Shown here piece after piece: positions 10,810-22,421 of a stretch of DNA of 64,000 bases. Both the position numbers and the translations under genes were made by a program. The stretch lies in NCBI GenBank assembly GCA_027604705.1, contig JADHYV010000046.1, positions 62,001 through 126,000 of the forward strand, read 5' to 3'. Position 1 is the first letter of the stretch. The number at the start of each line of letters is the position of its first letter. The stretch is from Allomyces arbusculus (lineage: Eukaryota > Blastocladiomycota > Blastocladiomycetes > Blastocladiales > Blastocladiaceae). The notes under the pieces were generated by a model. It did no database searches. It saw only the letters and a list, made by a program, of their open reading frames with translations, and was not told the DNA's origin.

Positions 10810-13800
10810 TCAATCGGCCATGCGCACCGTCTTGCCAGCGGCCTTGCGCGCCGGCGCCGTGCCCGCTGATGCGCCACGCGCACGCCTTCCGTGCGCGCCG
10901 GCCACGAGCCCACCCTTGTTCGGCCCCGCAGCCGTCTTCTTGCCCACGAGCCAGTACGTCTGCATCGGGATCCCGCCCTCGAGCATGATCTGTTCGGCGC
11001 GCGGCTCGAGCACGTAGTCCTTCTTGAGCAGTTCGGCCGTGGCCGCCGACACGTGAATGCGGTTCGGCTGCGACTTCTGCTCCATCTGCGCCGAAATCGC
11101 GGGCGCCGACCCAAAAAGGGCAAACCGAGGCATGACGAGCCCCGCGACCCCACCGACAGCCGTGCCCGAGTGAATCCCCACGCGGATCTTGATGGACGAC
11201 TCGACTTGGTCCGACATGTCGAGGTCCTCGACAGCCTTGACGAACCGGAAGGCACACTCGGCCATTTCAATCGCGTGCAGCCGCGCCGACAGATGCTCGC
11301 TATCCTTGGCCACGTCGTCACCGCCCTCGGCTTTCTGCGCCGCGTCGTTGGCCGCCGTATTGAGCCCGCCGCACAGAATATACGCGTCGCCTGCAAAGGG
11401 GAAAGGGCGCAGGTTAGAGAGTGGCCGAGGTGGAGAGAGGAAGAGGGGAAAACGACACGCACCAACCGTCTCCATCTTGGTCACGTCCTTGTAGTCGTCC
11501 AAGATGGTGTCGAACGCCGTGTACATGCGATTGAGCAGGTTGACGATTTGGTACGACGACGACTTGGACGTCAGCGCCGTGAACTGGACTATATCCGTGC
11601 ACAGCACCGTGATGTTGTTCAAGTCGACGGGCTTGACCTCCTTGCCGAGCTTGAGCGCCTCCGAGACTAGTCAAGGAGATGGACAGCCACTGAGTGAGCA
11701 TTCAGAGTCAAGGATGATGCAAAAAGAAAGAGCGAGCACGTACCGAACCGCGGCAACATCGACCCGAGCAAGTTGTTCGACACCTTGTTGTCCTCCTCCA
11801 TGTCGTCGGCCGACTTTTGCAACTGCATCAATTGCTCCATCTCGATGGCCTGCTGGCGCTTGACGGCCTGGTACTCGGCCTCCTGCTCGGCGTGGAAATC
11901 GGACATGGCCTGGCGGTGGTCCATCTTTAGCGCGTCGCGCTGCTCGCGGTGCTGCTGCGCCAGCGAGTCGCGCAGCTCGCGCTGCCGCATCATGAGCTGC
12001 TCGATCTGCTGGCGGCCCTTTTGCGACTCCTCCTCCTCGGCGCGCTGCGCGTCGAGCATCAAGTCGGTCGTCGCATTCGACAACGCCTCGGACCCGGACG
12101 ACGTCGTCGATGTGTCGACCGTGTAGGCCTCGGAGGTCTGCTTCGAGAACCCGCCGTCGGACCGCGAGTCGGACGACCCGCCCGACCCCTCCGAGTGCGC
12201 GTCGCCGTCGCCGCCAGCGTTGCCCTCGGCCGCGGCCTTGGCGTCGCCGAGCTCCATGGCCTTGATCGCCTCCTCGCGCTCGAAGAACGACTTTTTCCGG
12301 TACTTGGCCGAGAGCCGGTGCTGCTTGATCAGCTGCTTGGCCTCGCCCTTCTGCTGATGCGCGAGCTCCGACGCCTTGTGTTGCTGAATGCGCTGCGCGT
12401 TGTAGGCCTTGAGCGAGTTGAGCTGCTGCTGGATGCGGAACTGCTCCGTCTCGATTTCCTTGACGTGGTCGGCCTCCATTTCCATGTCCTGCACCTTTTG
12501 CTCGGCGAGCAGCGTCTCCCACTCCTCGGTCTGGTCAATCTCGATCTCCGACAGCTTGTTGATGTGCTTGACGCGCAACAGCTGTTCTTCGCGCAGCTGC
12601 TCCACCTCCTTTTGCTGCCGCACCTTGACCTGCAGCATCTTGGCCTCGTGCAGCCGGTCGGCGTCGATCTTGAGCGTCGTCGCCGACTCGGGCGCCGACG
12701 ACGACGGCGCGCTCGTCGGGCCCGACCCGTTGGCGGCCGCCTCGGCGGAAACGAGTCTCTTGAGCGACATGTCGTTATCAATGAGCACTGTGGTGAAGGA
12801 GGAGGGAGACACGACGCGGGGTCAGCTCGGCAATGGGATGCGCGCACGGGTCAATGTCGACATCGACGTACGGTTGCGGAAAATGGACATGTTCTTGACC
12901 ATGCGCAAGTGCGAATCGGCAAGGGCGCGACGCTCGCGCTCCTGGCGCGCCTCTAGGTACCTAGTGAGGGTCGCGTCCCGTCAGCCCATGGTCATGACAT
13001 GGCGCAACGCGTAGGGCGGTGCCGAACACCCCGCAAACCACGTACTTGATCCGCAGCGCAAACTCGTTGCGCTTTTCCTGCGCGCGGCGCTTGGCGCTCT
13101 TCACCTTCTCCGCGGCCTCCTCACGCACGCGCACCTTGAGCTTGAGCGCGCGGAATTCAAGAATGAGCTTGTCAAGCATCGACTTGTCTGCCAAGGTTTC
13201 CATGGGCCGTTGGTCAGGGATCCAGTCCTCCACGGCCGTCGTCAGCACGTGAGTCACGTACCCTCCTCCTCTTCCTTGAGGTCCGAGGCCTCAATCTTCT
13301 GCCGCGTGATCAACAGGTTCTTTTCCTTGCCCTGCTCGTCGACAAGGAACTGGGCCTCGCCAATGTTGGCCTCGCGCGTGTGGGCCTCATCTACGTGTCG
13401 CGGCGCCGCGGGTCAGTCTTTAATCCGTTGCGTGCACGCGACGCGCGAAGCACGGCCGGCGGCGCGTCGGACCCACGCTGGACACGCGCCCGTGCCGCCG
13501 CCGTCGTCGTCAACGATCCGTACCGATAAAGAAGTTGTTGACGCGCTACGCGTCACAACAACCGACGTTGAAAGTCCCGGTGGAAGTGCGCACGCGTCGT
13601 GATCAATCATCGCGGTCCAACCCACCTCCTCAAGCGATCACTGGCGCAAACGCGTACCTCAATCGCCGACAAGCGCACTTCATTCTGCGTGCGCTCGCGC
13701 TCGAGCGCGAGCGACATGGCCTTGTCCTCAATCGACGTCAGCTGCAAGAACGCTTGCAGTTCCGCGTCGGTCTTGAGCTCGTCGACGTGCGACCCGGCGA

Positions 13801-13834
13801 GCGACATGATCGGGCCGTCCATGATCGCCGACAT
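10810..13834 (-). CDS. Coiled-coil class III guanylyl cyclase, alpha-subunit-like
   Basis: The family makes cGMP from GTP. Eight minus-strand exons are deduced: 13834-13658, 13545-13524, 13390-13262, 13187-13046, 12960-12872, 12787-11744, 11666-11463 and 11390-10810, total 795 aa. Residues ~60-520 are charged and heptad-like, predicting a long coiled coil; no transmembrane segment, rhodopsin or heme domain is seen. The C-terminal cyclase domain keeps both metal-binding Asp residues (D559 in CTDIVQFT, D604 in ETVGDAY) and E600, the guanine-specifying residue in KMETVGD. However the block normally reading YCLFGDTVNTASRM is FALFGSAPAISAQM. The purine-side Cys is Ala693, the transition-state Asn is Ala700 and the Arg is Gln704. 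This matches the pattern of alpha subunits in heterodimeric soluble cyclases, which supply metal-binding residues while the partner supplies Asn/Arg. A homodimer would likely be inactive. Confidence 0.9.
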
Positions 13835-14300
13835 GGTGGTGCGTGGTAGTGGTGGGGAGTACGGGTGGTGAGCGCGTCGACGCGCGCGAGAAAGTGCGTG
13901 GGGGTGGGGACGGGGGGGCTTCGCGGACGCGCGAGCAAGCTCGAGCGCGCGAAAGTGGGGGGAAAGTAATTGAAATGCCGGCGTCCGGCTGGTTCAGGCG
14001 CGTCTAGGGCGGAGGGTCTGGTTTCGTCGCGCGAGAGCAGGAGGGAGGTTCGTGACGAGCGATGGGGCGGATTGGGTGGAGTAGGAGCGGAAAGGAGGGG
14101 CCGGCCAAGGGTGGGGGGGGGGGGGTGACGCGAGAGCGAGCGGTCAATCACGGTAGACCAGGAGAGGGCAATCCGAAGGGCGAGCGCCTGGCGAGAGCAG
14201 TGGCGGCGCTGGAAGTTTGGCCGGGCGGGAATGGAGACGGACGACGCACGGGCACGGGTGGACGCGCCGAAGGAAAAGGCAGGGGTTTGTCGAGCTGGAG

Positions 14301-14305
<5 letters not shown>

Positions 14306-14334
<29 letters not shown>
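14306..14334. repeat. (AG)n microsatellite
   Basis: Uninterrupted AG dinucleotide run of about 14 units. Confidence 0.95.
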
Positions 14335-14348
14335 CGAGGTGCAAGCAG

Positions 14349-14413
14349 GCCCGGCGACGCGAAAACATGACGCTTGCTCACGCCCGGCGACGCGAAAACA
14401 TGACGCTTGCTCA
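14349..14413. repeat. 33-bp tandem duplication
   Basis: A 32-bp segment at 14349-14380 is repeated exactly at 14382-14413. Each copy begins gcccggcgacgcgaaaacat. A recent duplication is likely, because the copies are identical. Confidence 0.95.
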
Positions 14414-15009
14414 ATTACTCTTCGCTTGCTTCTTGAATCAATCTGGCCAACACTGTCTCGCGGTGTGTCGTTTGATGGTCAGCCATGACCACCAAGAAAC
14501 GACCTGGTGGGGGACGTGCGCGGTCGCAACGAGCGGGCTGCTGGGCGACGCAACGAGCGCGCGGCTCATCGAAACGGCTTGATACCAGGGCAGCGCGTGC
14601 GCCAAGTTAGGCAAACGAGAGGTGCTTCGCTTTGACGTGGTGATCTCGAAATTATCGACGACGGGCACTTGGATCAACTCAACAATTATTCCTTGCTGGG
14701 AGCTTGGGAGACGTAGGGTGCGCAACTTGGGACCCCGGGCGAGTCTAGTCACGGGACCCTGCCCTCGGGGCGGGTCACCCGAGTGAAGCCCGACCCGAAC
14801 CCCGTGAAATTCATCTAGCAGACCGCGCCGCCTGCCCTGGGGGCACCACTGGGGCGGGTGCAATATGATGTGTGAGGAGTTTTATGTCAACAAATGATGC
14901 CAAGAACTAATTGACAGTCATTCTCTCCAAGTTGGGCTATTTGCCATCAGTCAGCCCCAAGCACCTCCACTCGTTCAAATAGCATACAAGGGAAGTACAT
15001 TCGACCTGG

Positions 15010-16885
15010 AAACGCCATTGTGGCAGCATTGAAATGCAGCAGGTGGCCAAGTACAAGTGCCAGCCAAAGCAGCAAAGGTGCAATGTTTCAGCACAATGCC
15101 ACAACTGCCACAACCACCAACCATGCAACTGCCAACAGCCATTCCCATGTGCTTTTGCACTTATTGACCAGGAAATGATGTGTGGTGCTGTTGTCTACAT
15201 GTTCTTTTGCACCTGCTTGCTCCACATGCATTCCATTCATGACTTGGTGCAAATGATGATATGCAAGGCATTGGTTGAGTTTTTTCTGGACTTTTGGACA
15301 TGAAACACATGGAGAGCCATACTTTGATCACATACACAGCAAATGGTGGGAGAGTGACATGACCTGCACACTGTGCAATGGTCACAGCATGGTTCATGGC
15401 AGTGGCAATGCAGCTGACTGTGACAGTGGGGGGCTGGGCCATGGGGACTGGCTCCACATCAGCTTATCCCTCAGCAGAGGGAGGAGCAGGGGGGATAGTG
15501 GAAGGCCTGGCATTGGTGGCAGTGCAATGGCACTGGTGCAGGCAAAGTGGCTTCAGCATGTCCTCATCCAACCAGGATGCATTTGCAGTGGTCAGGAAAA
15601 ACTCTCTCCACCAGGTGAGGTCTTCACTTGTGATCTGGATGGGGCCCAGGTTGTGAAGCAGCAACTACTGCATGAACTGGTTGAGATGGTCACCCAAGCA
15701 GTGCTGCATCTCCTTGTGGAGCATGGACTGGATCATGGCCATGAGCCAGGAAATGACATGCACTCAGGCACCTACACCTCATGGACAAGCAAAGTAATGG
15801 TCTTGTGTGTCATGAAAACTACATAGGCACTTGGGCCCACTCCTGTACCATGTACTTGGCATTTCCATGAGCACAACATGTGTTGGCCAAACAGCAACTG
15901 GAGCTAGAACGATGTGGCCAAATTCTGCTTGTATGACATGCCACATGCAAGTGGGCACACCACCATGAACTGTGAGCCCTGTCACCTCCCAATCAATCAC
16001 CACCCCAAATGGCACACCCTCAAGTGTGATTGACAACTGCAGCACACCACTCAGCATCAGCAAGTTGCAAAACAAGTCAGCACAGGTCTGACCAGGCCAG
16101 TACACCAGGAACCATGGGTGTTGATGCCAGGTCCCAGTACTCACTCCTGATGGCCAACTCTGTGATTGCAGTGAACTGGCAAGCACCACAGTGCATGCCC
16201 AGCTTGGGAAACCATTGAGCCACACATTGAGTTGCATGTTCACTGGGGCATGATTGGCTGGAACAAGGAGCACAAACAGCTGGGCACATGTCAAGGACAG
16301 TAGACCTGGCACTAGGTGCACATTAATGGCACACTTGTCAGGACCTGGTAATATACACCTGTGCCAGACTGGCCAGTCGCCACATCAGGTGAACCGTCTG
16401 TGTACATTTGGAGCATGTGCACATTGTGGCTGTGATGAATGATCTGGTGCCATGGGTACAGTGGTCCCTGAATAGAGCCTGGGTCCCTCAGCACCCAGGC
16501 CCTACAAAATGCAGGATCCACAGAGAGACATGTGACTCTGATAATTCATGATAATCAGTTTGTCCCTGCCCATCTCCAACAGCACTCAGCTTAAATCACT
16601 CCCTCTTGCTGTGCTCTATGGCCAACCAACAGCCTTTATCCCATCCTTCATCTTCCTTCTCCCCATTGACCACCGACTGTGCTGCCCATGGTGCATGCAT
16701 CCAGCATTGTGAAAGGGGCCATGTTGTGGATGGGTGGAGAGGATGGATTGGATGGGGGGATGGGGAGCAGCGCCAGGAAACCTGAGGAAGCTGGGGATGC
16801 TTCAGAGCAGAAGCAGAAGTTGCCAGAAACCTGGGAGAAGGAGGGCACTGCCATGTGACCAGGCTCTACAAAGGGAAGCTCCCAG
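15010..16885 (-). mobile_element. CpG-depleted retroelement fossil, probably non-LTR (LINE-like) with RNase H
   Basis: The block is set off by composition. CpG is common elsewhere in the window but only about five CpG occur here, with an excess of TG and CA. On the minus strand, 16521-16312 encodes MYTDGSPDVATGQSGTGVYY, which matches the first RNase H motif (YTDGS) followed by the GxGxxx strand. Further along are HPWFLVYWPGQ with ADLFCNLL, compatible with the last RNase H motif. Then comes a Cys/His segment (CLCSFHDTQDHYFAC) like the zinc motif found after RNase H in many LINEs. No reverse transcriptase core, poly-A tail or target-site duplication could be identified. The element is broken throughout and is an old copy. 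An LTR-type origin cannot be fully excluded. Confidence 0.55.
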
Positions 16886-17066
16886 AAGCAACGCGCAGGA
16901 AAAGGGCCATCACAGCCCCCCGGCGCTGACACAGCGCTCCGTGTTGTGAACCACCATCACATCACCGGACCCGGGCTGTGAGTCGATCCAGGCGAGCTCT
17001 CTCCAGGGACCACTGTACAGGGTTTGGTTTAGTGGTCAAGTTTAGTTGGAAAACAGCTTCTGCCGC

Positions 17067-17138
17067 GGGGGTTTAGCTCAGTGGTAGAGCGTCCGCTTTG
17101 CATGCGGAAAGCCGCGGGTTCAAACCCCGCAACCTCCA
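17067..17138 (+). tRNA. tRNA-Ala (anticodon UGC)
   Basis: A complete cloverleaf without intron can be drawn. The acceptor stem pairs GGGGGTT with AACCTCC and includes the G3:U70 wobble pair that identifies alanine tRNAs. The D arm is GCTC AGTGGTA GAGC, the anticodon stem is TCCGC/GCGGA with loop TTTGCAT (anticodon TGC), and the T arm is GCGGG TTCAAAC CCCGC. The discriminator base is A; CCA is not encoded. The internal A and B boxes serve as its Pol III promoter. Confidence 0.97.
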
Positions 17139-17269
17139 TTAGCTTCATTGTTTTGTTTGACGACCGTCATTCCTTGACTCTTGGACTCATTCCTCTTTGA
17201 CGTTGCTGTCGTCGTGCGTTCTCCTGCGTACGGATCCCAGCCAATTGAAACCCATCACATCATGCCCGT

Positions 17270-19748
17270 TCATTTTTTCAGCCCCGATCGTGACAGCATC
17301 CCCACTCTATTCAGCTCGGCTTCTGGCAACACGCCGTGCTCAAGCGCAAACCGACACTCCTCCAAGGCCGCACGTTTCCGCTCCTCGGCCTCGGGATCCG
17401 TCCACCCGAGAGGACGCGCGGCAACGGTTCCAGTCATCATCGGCAAGAGAAACTGGCGCTGCATGGCCTGGACCAGCTGCAGCGGTGGTGGTGGTCGAGG
17501 GGAGTTCGAAAACGTCGCGACCAAAATGGCTTGCTGCGCGTCTGGCACGGACGTGCCAGCCGGTGGAGAAGAGTTGGTGGCCATGGCCGACGCGTTTGGT
17601 GGCCCGAGAGCGGGTGTTGGTGGCGCTGGACCATTTACTTGCTCGGCGCTGTTTGGGTACTCGAGCACGTGCAGCAGCTTGATCAGCGCGGCCATCGACG
17701 CGTGGTTGGGCGCAAGCGGGCCGGATGCCGGAATCTACACGACAATAATCACGGCACGATTCAATCAGTTCACCAAGTTTCACGGACGCGCCAAACCATC
17801 ACACGCACCTCATCCAACGGATCCGCCCCCAGCACCCGCTGCGACCGCACGTCCACCGGCAACTCCTCGACCCCCACCGGCGGCTCGCGGTACCCCATCT
17901 CAATCTCCGTCCTCAGCTTCGCATACCGCAACCGCACCATCCCATCCGTCCTCCCAGGCATTTGCTCGGCGACCGTGCTCCACTTGGTCCCCTCCTTTGC
18001 GACCAACTCCAACAACTTGGCATCTTCCTCGGCCGTCCACTCGCCCGTCGGCACCGTCCCCTCCTCCATCCTCCCCTTGATGCTATTGTAGTACCGCTCG
18101 CGGCACTGCATGTCGGTACGCCCGAGCACGAGTCGCGCGACGTCCGACCATTTCTCGCCGCACTGCGTGACGGCCGCGCGTAAAGCCGCGTCCTCGTCGC
18201 GCGTGAACCGGCCGCGACGAATGGCCGGGTCCTGTGCTTTCCATCGCTGCAGACACTGCTTGGCGTCGCGCGTGCCGAGCAGGTCGGCGACGGACGTCCA
18301 TTGGTCGGGGCCGTGAATGTGTACGGCTTGGTGGAGAAGGTCGTCTTCGGCGGGCGTGAACTTGCGGCTGGGGGGGGGGGGGGGGAGGGGGGTTAAGGTC
18401 AGTCAGGAACAAACGAGGGTGGAGGCGTGAGACGCGTACCCGATGCGCTCGTTATACGACCCCTGCGCGCGCAGAAACTCGTGGTAGTACCGAAACGCCC
18501 ACGCCGCAGATCGCGCCGACTACACGCGCGAGACCAGTCCGGTCAGCACCAATTCCACGATCCCGGACGACCAAGAACCGTACCGTCAATGCCTCGGCAA
18601 CTTGGAACCAATTATCAAACTGCCCGCTCTCAGCCTTGTCCACCAGATCAAGCACTTCGTCTTCGGATACGGGTGTGCGGTTCAGCCGCGCATCGTCCCA
18701 GGAACTCCACTGCACGCGACAGTCGCCCGCCGATTTGCTGCCCTTGAAATATGCGGCCGAGATGTGGTGCCAGTCGATCGCGTCGTCGGGCACTTGCGCG
18801 GCAAACCCGGCCGGGTCTGGGTGGGCGGCTTCGGCAAGATCAATTAGGCCTCTGGCGAGCGTGGGAGGAGGTGGTGAGGGTCATCGTGGCGAGCGAGGAG
18901 GGTGGGGCCGGGTGGACATACTCGCGCAGGAGGTAGTAGCTGCAGTAGTTGGTCACGGCCTGTCGCAGTGTGTCGCGTTCGTCATCTTTCCCTGTCATCG
19001 ACCAAACTCACTGGTCAGCAGCACGTCCGTTCCGGAGTGCACGCGTTCCAGCGAGAGCAACGTACACTTGGCTGGATCAGCAAATAGCGGGGTTCGCGCA
19101 GCGCGCTCCACCTCGTCCGGATGCGGCGGCGGCGCCGTGCCTATCTCATCAGCAAAGAAAGAGTACTGGATACCGACGCGGGCGGGCCACGGCTGGAACG
19201 CCGGCATCGTCGCGGTGGGTGCGGCCGCGTTCGTAGCAGCAGACAGGTCGCCGTCGACGCGCGCCCACCACTGGTCGACGAATTCTTGGTCGGGCACTTG
19301 CACGCGCTGGTCGGCGACGCGGCGCTACCACGAGAGAGGCGGGAAACGTGAGCCAACGCGTTTGGAGTGCGAGGGTCACAAGGGAACAACGTACTTTGAG
19401 CGTGCGAATCTGCTCGTCGCGCACTTTGAGCGCCTGCAGGAGCGACGTGAGCACGTCCTGGTACTTGGCGTTGGCGTTAAGCGCGCCCGTGACTTTGTCG
19501 AGCGGCGAAAGTCCGGTCAGGCCTAGTCGCAGTGCGCCCGCGGCGCGGTTGGTGTCGGGGTTGACCGCAATCTGCTGCTCCTGCTCAACGTGCTGGCGTG
19601 GTGGTTCCACGGCGAGCGGATGTGCCAATGGTCTGTGCTGGTCGACGTGAATTGATGCTGGATCATTGCTGGCATCGGTGCTGGATAATGGATTCATCGT
19701 CGCGGGCTCCTCGCGACTGGATTGCGGCAAGTCGGCCGACAACGACAT
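17270..19748 (-). CDS. SNAPC4: SNAPC4/SNAP190-like multi-Myb protein
   Basis: SNAPC4 is the large DNA-binding subunit of the complex that drives snRNA transcription by Pol II and Pol III. Seven exons are deduced: 19748-19395, 19324-19066, 18991-18922, 18851-18584, 18519-18440, 18367-17809 and 17734-17270, total 684 aa. After an N-terminal helical region (KVRDEQIRTLKRRV) comes the linker typical of SNAPC4, DWHHISAAYFKGSKSAGDCR. Consecutive SANT/Myb repeats follow: FTPAEDDLLHQAV with QWTSVADLLGTRDAKQC, FTRDEDAALRAAV with KWSDVARLVLGRTDMQC, and WTAEEDAKLLELV with KWSTVAEQMPGRTDGMV. A partial repeat precedes them. Order and spacing match vertebrate SNAP190. The C-terminus is Pro/Ala-rich. The start MSLSADLPQSS is the first ATG in the frame. 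Confidence 0.85.
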
Positions 19749-20122
19749 GGCCGGTGCTTAAGTTACGTAGACACTGCAGCCCAGCAGCAATGCGAGAGGA
19801 GAGAGCGACTTGGTGTAGGAAATCAGGGAGTGACGACTGCTCAAAGGCACAGACTGATTACAACAACAACCGGTCGCGCATCACACGTTGAATCAAAACA
19901 GAAATCGTATTCCACAATGTCCCAGTCGGCCCATGATGGGCCCGACCAGGCCGTCACGGTCTGCTCACACCTATCGAGCAAACGACTGCCGACGATGCGC
20001 CACCGCCCGCGGGCCGCGGCAGGCGCGCACAACCCGAGCCCCACCAGGCGGGAGTGGCTCCGGTCCCGCACGCGCGGCCGGCATGAGCAACAGCGGACAA
20101 TGCGCGAAGCGACGAGCTGCAC

Positions 20123-21818
20123 TTAGAGCAGGTCGGCAATGTCGCGCGGCATCTCCTCAACCTGCGTGTTGTAGTGGCGCTCAATCTGGCGCAAGACAGC
20201 CGTGTCCTCGTTGGTGACAAAGTTGATGGCGACACCCTTGCGACCGAAACGACCACCACGACCAATGCGATGCAGGTAGTTCTCGAGCGACGTCGGGAGG
20301 TCGTAGTTGATGACGAGCGACACCTGCTGCACGTCGATACCACGCGCGAGCAGATCGGTCGTGATCAGGACACGCGCCGCACCGTAGCGGAACTCGTCCA
20401 TAATCTTGGAGCGCTCGGCCTGCTCCATGTCACCGTGCTATTGTCATTGGAGAGGGAGAGACGGTGAGAAATTGGTCACCAATTGCGGGCGGGAGAAGCC
20501 ATGAAAGAACAGCGTACAATGGCGGCGACAACGTGGTCCTGAGCACGCATGGCCTCGGTGAGCCAATCGACCTTGCGGCGCGAGTTGCAGAAGATGACGG
20601 CCTGCGTGATGGCGACCGTGTCGTAGAGATCGCACAGGGTCTCAAACTTCCACTCCTCCTTCTCAATGTGGATGTAGAACTGGCGAATACCCTCGAGCGT
20701 GAGCTCGTCCTTCTTGACGAGAATGCGCACGGGCTCGCGCATGAACTTGTCGGTGACCTCGAGCACCTCGGGCGGCATCGTGGCCGAAATCAGGACGACC
20801 TGAATCTCCGACGGCAGCAGCTGGAAGACGTCGTAGATCTGCTCCGTGAACCCGCGCGACAGCATTTCGTCGGCCTCGTCGAGCACAAACATCTTGATCG
20901 CGCGCGGGTCGAGGGCGCGGCGGTTGTAGATCATATCGAAGACACGGCCGGGCGTGCCCACGACAATCTGGGCCGTCGCGAGCTGGCGCGCGTCATCGGC
21001 AATGCGCGTGCCACCAATGCAGGCGTGGCACTTGACGCCCAGGACGTCACCGAGGGCCAGCACGACCTTCTGGATCTGCTGCGCCAACTCACGCGTCGGC
21101 GCGAGGACGAGGGCCTGCGGCTGCTTGACCTCCGGGTCGATCTTCTGCAGGATCGAAATGGCAAACGTGGCCGTCTTGCCGGTACCGGACTGCGCCTGGG
21201 CAATGACGTCGTGGCCCTTGATAACGGGCATAATCGCACGCTGCTGAATGGCCGACGGACGCTCGAAACTAGTTGCAAAAAGCGGTGGAACCGGTGAGCG
21301 TCATGCTCGCTTTTCCGTGGCATGCAAGCGAGAGAGGAAAAGCCGGAGAAACACACCCGTAAGCGTAGATGCCGCGGAGCAGCTCCTGCTTCAGGTTCAT
21401 GTCATCGAACGAGTCGACAACCTCGTCCCAGTTGGACTAGAAAGGGAAACACGTGGATAGAGTTGATTGGGTGAGTGGAGTGAAGAGGTGACGAAACAAC
21501 GTGAACGCCACCAAGTCCGCACGCGCGCCCATACGAGGATGCGGTGGTGAGTAACGTCGACGAGGACGAGGGAGCGCATACCTCAATCTGCGTCTCCTCA
21601 ATGTCGTTGTATTGGTCACTAAAGGCCAAAGGGGCGAGGTCGCAGCCCGCATTCGGTCAGTTTTGCAGGTGTCAAGTCGGTGTCGATGGTTCGGGCATTG
21701 CAGCGACGAGTCGTCGCGCGGGGGGCAGCACGCCGCGAGCGGAGCGCAGCGCGGTCGTTGGCGGTGCATTGCGGCAAGTCGCGGGGCCCGTCGTGGTAGG
21801 AGGCAGCACGTACGCCAT
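20123..21818 (-). CDS. TIF1: Translation initiation factor eIF4A (DEAD-box helicase)
   Basis: eIF4A is the ATP-dependent RNA helicase of eIF4F that opens mRNA leaders for ribosome scanning. Five exons are deduced: 21818-21814, 21618-21582, 21436-21357, 21268-20518 and 20437-20123, total 395 aa, the usual family length. The first coding exon is only ATGGC; splicing gives [14 protein letters not shown]. Motifs are all present: the Q motif in [40 protein letters not shown], the block ARGIDVQQV and [10 protein letters not shown]. Identity to animal and yeast eIF4A is high along the whole length. It is divergently transcribed from Scd6, another mRNA-translation factor. Confidence 0.97.
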
Positions 21819-22421
21819 GATGTCGATCGAGGAGGTTCAAGTCAGTCGGCGGGCCCAAACTCGTGTGTGGCCGGCCAGCGCCCTCCAACGCGGGGCGGCG
21901 CGATTGACGTGGGCGTGTGTTTGTGCAGCATCACATGACCCGGTTGCTGCTGCCATTTCGTCCGACAAGCTGGCCTGCCACGCCTGTCCCCCACGACGCC
22001 AGAAGTCAGCTGCCGTCACTGGGCTCGCGCCTTGCCCAGTCGAACGCGTCGCTTGCCATTGCTTTCCAACGATTGCTCTTGGCCGACCACGACGACGACG
22101 ATTGTGCGCGACGACGACGGCAAGAACGACGACGCCGACAACCAAGGCGGCCACTTTGTGCAACTTCCTCGCTCGAGAAGCCTATCTGCCTGCTCGCTCG
22201 GCTCGCCGCGACGTATAGCTGCTTCAGAGCGAGGTCAGTCGATTGGTTCCATTGATGTCTTGGACCCGGTCCCAGGACCCAGAATCGCGCTCACAAATTA
22301 GAAGCTGACCGGCGCGCGTCGTCGCGGGTCAGATCCCGTTGCGCTTCCTGTACTCTACCACGTAGACCCCATTTCCAAGCCCGTTCCTCCAAACCCGTCG
22401 TCCCATCCGTAAAATTCCGCC
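21819..22421. promoter_or_regulatory. Divergent promoter region between eIF4A and Scd6
   Basis: This 603-bp region separates the start codons of two divergent translation-related genes. It contains CGACGACGAC-type triplets near 22090 and no recognisable gene. Both promoters and leaders must lie here. Confidence 0.5.

Larger units (their letters stand above)
13835..15009. other. GC-rich spacer upstream of the cyclase
   Basis: I see no convincing gene in this stretch. The part next to 13834 should contain the cyclase promoter and leader. It holds a poly-G tract near 14107, an AG microsatellite and a 33-bp tandem duplication, both listed separately. Short open frames here have no recognisable motif. 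Confidence 0.45.

Noticed and set aside
11949-12956. Plus-strand Leu/Arg-rich frame of 335 residues
   Set aside because: It is the mirror of the cyclase coiled coil; Glu/Lys-rich codons read as Leu/Arg on the other strand.
18370-18384. Poly-G run as a possible assembly artefact or quadruplex
   Set aside because: It falls in the polypyrimidine tract of a SNAPC4 intron on the minus strand, which explains it; similar runs occur near 30066 for the same reason.
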